The position numbers and the translations under genes were made by a program. From positions 1 through 10,054 of the forward strand of contig JAOAFH010000048.1 of assembly GCA_026416355.1 (NCBI GenBank): a DNA stretch of 10,054 bases. The letters are read 5' to 3'. Shown here one piece after another: positions 5,523-10,054 of this stretch. The notes beneath the pieces were generated by a model, which worked only from the letters and a program-made list of their open reading frames with translations, was not told the origin of the DNA and ran no database searches. The stretch's first letter is position 1. Every line of letters starts with the position of its first letter. The stretch is from Clostridiales bacterium. Its GTDB lineage: Bacteria > Bacillota > Clostridia > Clostridiales > Caloramatoraceae.

Positions 5523-6605
5523 CTACCTATCTAAACATGAGAAGCAAGGGTCAATTGATGCTATAATTAATCCTGCATCTGCAACTGTATTATTTTTTAG
5601 CATATATGGTACTGTTGGAGCTGTTTTAAACGTAGGTACGTGTATACTAATTCTATAATTTGTTTGTCCTCCATCAGTTACTACATAATAGGAAACTTGG
5701 CCTCTTGGTGCTTCATGTCTAGCAGTAAATTCACCTGCTGGAACTTTTGGTAATTTATTGCCAAGATTAATTGGGCCTTCTGGTAGATTCTCAAGTGCTT
5801 GTCTTATTATCTTTACACTCTCCTCAATTTCTAATACTCTTACAACTACTCTTGCCCAAACATCACCTTCATTTAAAACAGGAATATTAAAGTCAAATTC
5901 ATCATAGCATGAGTAAGGCGCATCTTTTCTAACATCAACATTTATACCTGACGCTCTTGCATGTGGTCCAATTGTTCCCATTCTTTCTGCTACATCTTTT
6001 GGTAGAACACCAACGTTTTTAGTTCTTAATGCGGCAGTCTTATCATTTAAGAATATTTCCTTCATTCTATTATGTGGTTCTGTTAAATCATCCAACATTC
6101 TTAAGACCTTTTTTCTCATTTCATCATTAATGTCTCTTCTTGAACCACCAATTATAATCATACCGTAATTTACTCTGTTGCCTGAAATTTCTTCAAGTAT
6201 ATCCATAACTTTTTCTCTAGCATCCCAAACGTACATAAATAAAGAATCATATCCAATTAAATGGCATGCAAGACCAATCCATAAATAATGTGAATGTAAT
6301 CTCTCAAGTTCAGCCATTATTACTCTTATATATTGTCCACGCTTTGGTACCTCCATTTGAGCTATATTTTCTATAGCCATAGCATATGTAAATGGATGTG
6401 AATGTGAACAAATACCACAAACTCTTTCAACAAGAGCCAATGTTTGTATAAAATTCTTTTCTGTTGCTAATTTTTCTATTCCTCTATGGTTGTAACCAAT
6501 AAATACTTCTGCATCCTTAATAAGTTCACCTTCTGTATATAGCTTTGCATGAATTGGTTCCTCTAATGATGGATGGTATGGTCCTATTGGTATTGTATAA
6601 CCCAT
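5523..6605 (-). CDS. mbhL: [NiFe]-hydrogenase large subunit, group 4 (MbhL/EchE-like)
   Basis: This 360-residue catalytic subunit holds the Ni-Fe centre where protons are reduced to H2 (or H2 oxidised). The N-terminal ligand motif RVCGICSHSH gives Cys63, Cys66 and His70; the C-terminal motif DPCFSC gives Cys354 and Cys357. All four nickel ligands are therefore present, which separates it from NuoD of complex I and from Mbx/Mbs sulfur-reducing relatives that lack the full set. Other family stretches are YNHRGIEKL (with Glu44), GPHARASG and VRKDAPYSCYD. The chain ends exactly at the Arg of DPCFSCLDR, with a TAG stop confirmed at 5525-5523, so there is no C-terminal peptide to be cleaved by a maturation protease. 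The start is ATG at 6605, after GGGAGGGAGAATA, and shares one base with the previous stop (TAATG). Its length is closer to Ech-type than to archaeal Mbh large subunits. Confidence 0.97.
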   Translation of the reverse strand: MGYTIPIGPYHPSLEEPIHAKLYTEGELIKDAEVFIGYNHRGIEKLATEKNFIQTLALVERVCGICSHSHPFTYAMAIENIAQMEVPKRGQYIRVIMAELERLHSHYLWIGLACHLIGYDSLFMYVWDAREKVMDILEEISGNRVNYGMIIIGGSRRDINDEMRKKVLRMLDDLTEPHNRMKEIFLNDKTAALRTKNVGVLPKDVAERMGTIGPHARASGINVDVRKDAPYSCYDEFDFNIPVLNEGDVWARVVVRVLEIEESVKIIRQALENLPEGPINLGNKLPKVPAGEFTARHEAPRGQVSYYVVTDGGQTNYRISIHVPTFKTAPTVPYMLKNNTVADAGLIIASIDPCFSCLDR

Positions 6606-6994
6606 TATTCTCCCTCCCTAAGTGTTTTCTTTCTTAATTCATCAAGTGGTGTAACAATAATATGTCCTTGCCCTTCTAACATTGTATCAGGTAAGAATAG
6701 TCTTCCTCTCATCTCTAAACCTTCAAATTGAACTCCCATGAGTTCAAACAATTCTTCCTCTGGCCACGCTGCTGATAGATCATATATATGTGATATTGAA
6801 GGAAGCACATTCTCTCCAACAATCTTATATGATTCAATGCAATTTCCAACTTCATATTGATAGTTAACTACATTGTTTCCTTCCTTATCAACATATCCAT
6901 GAATCATTACTAGCCTATAACCTTTGTCTTTCATCTTTTGGGCTAATGGCACTATTTCATCTTTTTTAATATCAAAGGATTTAAATTCTTGCAT
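6605..6994 (-). CDS. mbhK: NuoC-like (30 kDa-type) hydrogenase subunit, MbhK/EchD-like
   Basis: This small soluble protein of 129 residues is related to NuoC of complex I and to EchD/MbhK of group 4 hydrogenases. The conserved part is at the C-terminal side: SISHIYDLSAAWPEEELFEL, then MGVQFEGLEMRGRLFLP, equivalent to the NuoC pattern of an acidic helix followed by the GI-x-F-x-G-H-x-x-L-R-R-I-L loop. It is a non-catalytic part of the peripheral arm that packs against the large subunit. I chose ATG at 6994 because AGGAGGT lies 6 bases upstream. The open frame continues to an ATG at 7039, but that would overlap hypE and bypass the site. The next gene, the large subunit, starts in a TAATG overlap. 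The nearest upstream gene is hypE, not the NuoB-like small subunit that usually comes before it. Confidence 0.92.
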   Translation of the reverse strand: MQEFKSFDIKKDEIVPLAQKMKDKGYRLVMIHGYVDKEGNNVVNYQYEVGNCIESYKIVGENVLPSISHIYDLSAAWPEEELFELMGVQFEGLEMRGRLFLPDTMLEGQGHIIVTPLDELRKKTLREGE

Positions 6995-7000
6995 TTTAGC

Positions 7001-7007
7001 ACCTCCT
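7001..7007 (-). promoter_or_regulatory. Ribosome binding site that decides the NuoC-like subunit start
   Basis: AGGAGGT lies 6 bases before the ATG at 6994-6992, in the 19-base gap after the hypE stop (7016-7014). It rules out the in-frame ATG at 7039. Confidence 0.75.
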
Positions 7008-7013
7008 AAATTT

Positions 7014-8018
7014 TTAACATATTCTTGGTAGTTGCGCACCAGTTAATTTAGACAGAATTCTTTTTCCGCCTAATAGTGTATGTAAAACTACTTTAGCTGG
7101 GTAGTTTTTTGTAACTTTTCCAATAATTTTAGCATTTTTGCCATAGTCACTATTATGTAAATCATTAATTAAATTATCTGCAATTGAACTGTCAACAATC
7201 GCTAGTATTTTTCCCTCATTAGCTGAATATAGTGGGTCAATTCCTAATATCTCACACAAGCTATTTGTTTCATCATTTATAGGTATTGACTCCTCATAAA
7301 GTTCTATTGATAAATGACCACCTTCAACAAACTCATTTAATGTTGTCGCTATCCCACCTCGTGTTGGATCTCTTAATATTTTTACTTTATTCCCATATAA
7401 TAATATTAACTCTGCAAGTTCATTTAGTGGAGCACAATCTGATTTTACTGTAAATTCATCTACTAGTTTATTTCTTGATGCCATTATTGCAGCCCCATGA
7501 TCTCCAACCGTTCCTGTAACAATTACAGTATCACCTTCAGCTATTTTATCCTTTCCCAAAAAATCATATTTTATAACTCCAATACCAGATGTATTAATAA
7601 ATATTCCATCACCTTTTCCTTTTTCAACAACCTTTGTATCTCCTGTAACGACTTTAACATTGCACTTTTGGGCTGTCTCAGCAATAGAACTAACAATTTT
7701 TTTTAAATCATCTATTTTAAAGCCTTCTTCAATGATGAAACTTAAACTTAAATACATCGGAGTGGCTCCACATACCGATAAGTCATTAACTGTACCACAT
7801 ACAGCTAATTTACCAATATCTCCACCAGGGAAAAAATATGGACTCACTACAAAACTATCAGTTGAAAAAGCTAGTTTGTTGCTTTGAATTTCTAAAATAG
7901 CCCCATCAGATAATAAATTAAGCTCTTTATTTGCTAGCGGTGGAAGTATTATTTCTTCTATCAGTTGAGAAGTCTTTTTTCCTCCACTACCATATGATAA
8001 TGTAATAATTTCGTCCAT
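7014..8018 (-). CDS. hypE: Hydrogenase maturation protein HypE (carbamoyl dehydratase)
   Basis: HypE takes the carbamoyl group from HypF on its C-terminal cysteine and dehydrates it with ATP to a thiocyanate, the source of the CN ligands. This 334-residue protein has the PurM-like layout: an early glycine-rich loop (YGSGGKKT, 9-16), the ATP/metal motif DSFVVSPYFFPGGDIGKLAV (54-73) followed by CGTVNDLSVCGATP, and TRGGIATTLNE in the second half. The chain ends in PRIC, with the acceptor Cys334 as the very last residue, exactly as needed. The start is ATG at 8018, preceded by GAGGTGATTAA; the hypD TGA stop overlaps this site. It is the last of the hypFCDE set and stops 19 bases before the NuoC-like subunit, linking maturation and structural genes in one transcript. 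Confidence 0.98.
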   Translation of the reverse strand: MDEIITLSYGSGGKKTSQLIEEIILPPLANKELNLLSDGAILEIQSNKLAFSTDSFVVSPYFFPGGDIGKLAVCGTVNDLSVCGATPMYLSLSFIIEEGFKIDDLKKIVSSIAETAQKCNVKVVTGDTKVVEKGKGDGIFINTSGIGVIKYDFLGKDKIAEGDTVIVTGTVGDHGAAIMASRNKLVDEFTVKSDCAPLNELAELILLYGNKVKILRDPTRGGIATTLNEFVEGGHLSIELYEESIPINDETNSLCEILGIDPLYSANEGKILAIVDSSIADNLINDLHNSDYGKNAKIIGKVTKNYPAKVVLHTLLGGKRILSKLTGAQLPRIC

Positions 8019-8027
8019 TTAATCACC

Positions 8028-9116
8028 TCAGAAATTTAAGTATTTATAATGCGCTGCACAAGCTCCTTCACTAGATACCATACAAGGTCCTATTGGATTT
8101 TCAGGACTACATACTTTGGCAAAAAGTTTACATTCTTTTGGTTCTATTTTACCCTTAATTACCTCACCACATTGGCATCCGTTTTCTTTTTCAGTATTTA
8201 CTAAATAAACTTTAAATTTCTTTTCAGCATCAAACTCTCTATATTCCTCTTTAAGTTTTAGTCCACTTCTTGGAATATTGCCAAGCCCCCTCCAGTTGTC
8301 ATCAGAAACCTCAAGATACTTTTCGACTTTTTCTTTAATAAGTAAGTTACCATTCTTTTTAACTACTCTTGTATATTCATTTTCAAGTTGAGGTTTATTA
8401 TTTTTAATCTGTTCAACCATTTTATATATACTAACTATTATATCTCCAGCTTCAAAACCACATATTACAGAAGGCTTATTAAATTCTTTAACTAAAAACT
8501 CAAACCCTTCTTCACCTATTACTGCCCCAACATGTCCTGGACATAAAAAAGCATCTATATCAAAATCTGGTTCATTTAGCAGAGCCCTTAACGCCGGTTC
8601 CACAAGCTTATGCATTGAATATATGAAAAAGTTATTAATTCCTAACTTTATTGCTTCTTCAAGGGCTAAAACAGTTCCCGGTGTTGTAGTTTCAAATCCT
8701 ATTCCTAAAAATACTATATTTTTTTCAGGATTGTTTTTTGCAAGTTCAACTGCATCAAGTGCAGAATAAACTATTTCTACCTTTGCTCCTTGTGCTCTTA
8801 ATTTCTCTAAACTTTCTCCATACCTGCTTCCAGGTACCTTTAACATATCGCCATAAGTTGCTATTATAACATCTTTATATTGTTTGCAAATTTCTAAAAT
8901 AGTATCTATATCTTTTGAATCTGTTACACATACAGGACAACCTGGTCCTGAAATCAACCTAATATTTGTTGGCAGTAAACTTTTTATACCTGATTTTGCT
9001 ATAGCCATAGTATGTGTACCACAAACTTCCATTATATTTACTTTTAATTCAACTGTGTTTAAATAGTCAATTATTTTTTCTATATCGTGAGGTTTCTTAA
9101 ATTGACTTAATTGCAT
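8028..9116 (-). CDS. hypD: Hydrogenase maturation protein HypD (Fe(CN)2CO assembly scaffold)
   Basis: HypD forms a complex with HypC on which the Fe(CN)2CO unit is built. All family motifs are present in this 362-residue protein: EVCGTHT (Cys32, His35), SGPGCPVC (Cys60, Cys63), GIGFETTTPGT, LCPGHVGAVIG and CGFEAGDI. The C-terminal part holds the [4Fe-4S] region with Cys314, Cys316, Cys329, Cys336, Cys345 and Cys353, of which four are the cluster ligands in known HypD. The start is ATG at 9116, with GGGAGGT 5 bases upstream, and overlaps the end of hypC by 20 bases. The downstream hypE follows after 9 bases. Nothing is missing or broken, so it should be functional. Confidence 0.98.
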   Translation of the reverse strand: MQLSQFKKPHDIEKIIDYLNTVELKVNIMEVCGTHTMAIAKSGIKSLLPTNIRLISGPGCPVCVTDSKDIDTILEICKQYKDVIIATYGDMLKVPGSRYGESLEKLRAQGAKVEIVYSALDAVELAKNNPEKNIVFLGIGFETTTPGTVLALEEAIKLGINNFFIYSMHKLVEPALRALLNEPDFDIDAFLCPGHVGAVIGEEGFEFLVKEFNKPSVICGFEAGDIIVSIYKMVEQIKNNKPQLENEYTRVVKKNGNLLIKEKVEKYLEVSDDNWRGLGNIPRSGLKLKEEYREFDAEKKFKVYLVNTEKENGCQCGEVIKGKIEPKECKLFAKVCSPENPIGPCMVSSEGACAAHYKYLNF

Positions 9117-9324
9117 CTGTAACCTCCCTGATTAATCTTAAATTTTCAATTGCATCCTCTTCTTTTAGTTTTTCTATAGCAAAACCTGCATGAACAATTA
9201 CATAATCTCCCACTTTAATATCTTTAACAAAATCAATTCTTATCTGTCTTACAATACCATCTAATTCTGCTTGTGCACTATTGCCGTCTATATTAATAAT
9301 TTTTAATGGAACAGCTAAACACAT
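9097..9324 (-). CDS. hypC: Hydrogenase maturation chaperone HypC (HypC/HupF/HyaF family)
   Basis: This 75-residue chaperone starts with MCLAVP, the family signature; Cys2 binds the iron of the Fe(CN)2CO unit and also contacts the large-subunit precursor. The beta-barrel stretch GDYVIVHAGFAIEKL (39-53), with His45, is also conserved. HypC shuttles the iron group between HypD and the large subunit. Because the large subunit in this operon lacks a cleavable tail, HypC release here must not depend on a protease step; this is an inference. The start is ATG at 9324, 8 bases after GGAGGT, and overlaps the hypF end by 10 bases. The end of the gene overlaps hypD by 20 bases, so hypF, hypC and hypD are nested end to end. 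Confidence 0.97.
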   Translation of the reverse strand: MCLAVPLKIINIDGNSAQAELDGIVRQIRIDFVKDIKVGDYVIVHAGFAIEKLKEEDAIENLRLIREVTDAIKSI

Positions 9325-10054
9325 TTTATTCCACCTCCATTGGCTACTATAGCCATTTGTCCTAGGGATAAACCTTCATCATTTGTTGAAACTCTTTTAT
9401 GTTTAAATACATTATATCCTTTTTGAATTAAAAGGCAATTTAATCGGGTTAAAAGGTATATATTTTGAAATACACCGCCAGATAAAACGACTGTTTTGAT
9501 TCCTGTCTTAGCACTTACTTTCTCTACTGCTTCTACAGCATAATTAACAAGTGTATTCATAAACTTTGCTGAAATAATTTCTTTTGAAGTATTATTTTTA
9601 ATATCTTTAACTATCCCTTTTATCATCGGTATCCAATCCAGCTCAAAATATTCTTTTTCTAAAATGTTATAATCATATGCAGTAACTGTATTTTCATCAG
9701 CTATTTTTTCAAGTTTTATAGCTGCCTGCCCTTCATAACTTACTGTTGATTTTAAATTTAGAATTGCAGCTACTCCATCAAAAAGTCTTCCAATACTAGT
9801 TGTTTTATAAACATTTATCTCTCTTTCAAGCATTTTTTCAATAATATTTTTATTATCAAATTTTAAATCAATATTTTCGCCTGATTGATTTAATAAATCT
9901 ATTGCTATCCTATAAACTTCTTTTATTGCCACATCGCCACCTGCTAATCTTATAGGCCTTATGGTTGCCGCTCTCATAAACTCTTTATAGTCTCCTACTA
10001 GTATTTCTCCTCCCCATAGGGTATCATCTAATCCTAATCCTGTACCATCCCATG
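9315..10054 (-). CDS. hypF: Carbamoyltransferase HypF, C-terminal part (5' end outside window)
   Basis: The reading frame is open from the window edge to the stop at 9315 and encodes the last 245 residues of HypF. The full protein is usually about 750 residues; the acylphosphatase, zinc-finger and YrdC-like domains would lie beyond the right edge. The visible part begins WDGTGLGLDDTLWGGEILVG, the Kae1-like motif normally written DGTGyG-x-D-x-WGGE, followed by IRPIRLAGGD. Near the end are VVLSGGVFQN and TNDEGLSLGQMAIV, both expected in the carbamoyltransferase domain. HypF makes carbamoyl-AMP from carbamoyl phosphate and ATP and passes the carbamoyl group to HypE. The Met codon at 9977 is internal, not the start. 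The hypC gene overlaps its end by 10 bases. Confidence 0.96.
   Translation of the reverse strand, partial: WDGTGLGLDDTLWGGEILVGDYKEFMRAATIRPIRLAGGDVAIKEVYRIAIDLLNQSGENIDLKFDNKNIIEKMLEREINVYKTTSIGRLFDGVAAILNLKSTVSYEGQAAIKLEKIADENTVTAYDYNILEKEYFELDWIPMIKGIVKDIKNNTSKEIISAKFMNTLVNYAVEAVEKVSAKTGIKTVVLSGGVFQNIYLLTRLNCLLIQKGYNVFKHKRVSTNDEGLSLGQMAIVANGGGIKCV

Noticed and set aside
5523..6994. Complex I or Mbx/Mbs-type sulfur-reducing enzyme instead of a hydrogenase
   Set aside because: All four nickel-ligand cysteines are present in the large subunit, and a full set of hyp maturation genes is linked to it.
6995..7039. N-terminal extension of the NuoC-like subunit to the ATG at 7039
   Set aside because: It would overlap the 3' end of hypE, and the AGGAGGT site at 7001-7007 points clearly to the ATG at 6994.

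Overview
The window is one continuous, tightly packed minus-strand gene cluster with no intergenic space longer than about 20 bases. It encodes a membrane-bound, energy-converting group 4 [NiFe]-hydrogenase of the Mbh (Mrp-hybrid) kind together with a nearly complete set of [NiFe]-site maturation proteins. The DNA is strongly AT-rich, codon use favours ATA, AGA and TTA, and the Shine-Dalgarno sites are strong (GGAGG type). This, with a ferredoxin-type H2-evolving hydrogenase, suggests an anaerobic low-GC Firmicute, probably a clostridium. The taxon is an inference.

Layout in the direction of transcription (right to left): (1) 10054-8 kb-7 kb: hypF (C-terminal part only, cut by the window edge), hypC, hypD and hypE, which build and insert the Fe(CN)2CO group. 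(2) 6994-5523: the soluble catalytic pair, a NuoC-like subunit (MbhK/EchD type) and the [NiFe] large subunit (MbhL/EchE type). (3) 5516-4513: hypA and hypB, the nickel-delivery pair, placed inside the structural operon. (4) 4499-108: the membrane ion-pumping arm in the order MrpE, MrpF, MrpG, MbhD, MbhE, MrpB, MrpC, MrpD-like (mbhA-B-C-D-E-F-G-H). (5) 95-1: the first 31 codons of a NuoH/EchB/MbhM-like membrane anchor, cut by the left edge.

How it works together: reduced ferredoxin would feed electrons through Fe-S subunits to the Ni-Fe centre in the large subunit, protons would be reduced to H2, and the energy would drive the Mrp-like arm to move H+ and/or Na+. The Fe-S small subunit (MbhJ/NuoB-like) and the ferredoxin-like subunit (MbhN/NuoI-like) are not in the window and probably lie beyond the left edge.

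Main points of interest: the large subunit stops exactly at the Arg after DPCxxC, so no C-terminal peptide has to be cleaved; hypAB split the catalytic and pumping modules, and the module order differs from the archaeal mbh operon; the MrpD-like subunit carries an extra C-terminal part that looks like a fused MbhI; and several genes use GTG or TTG starts with stop/start overlaps. I do not see a wholly new system: the families are all recognisable, and the novelty lies in arrangement and in these details.
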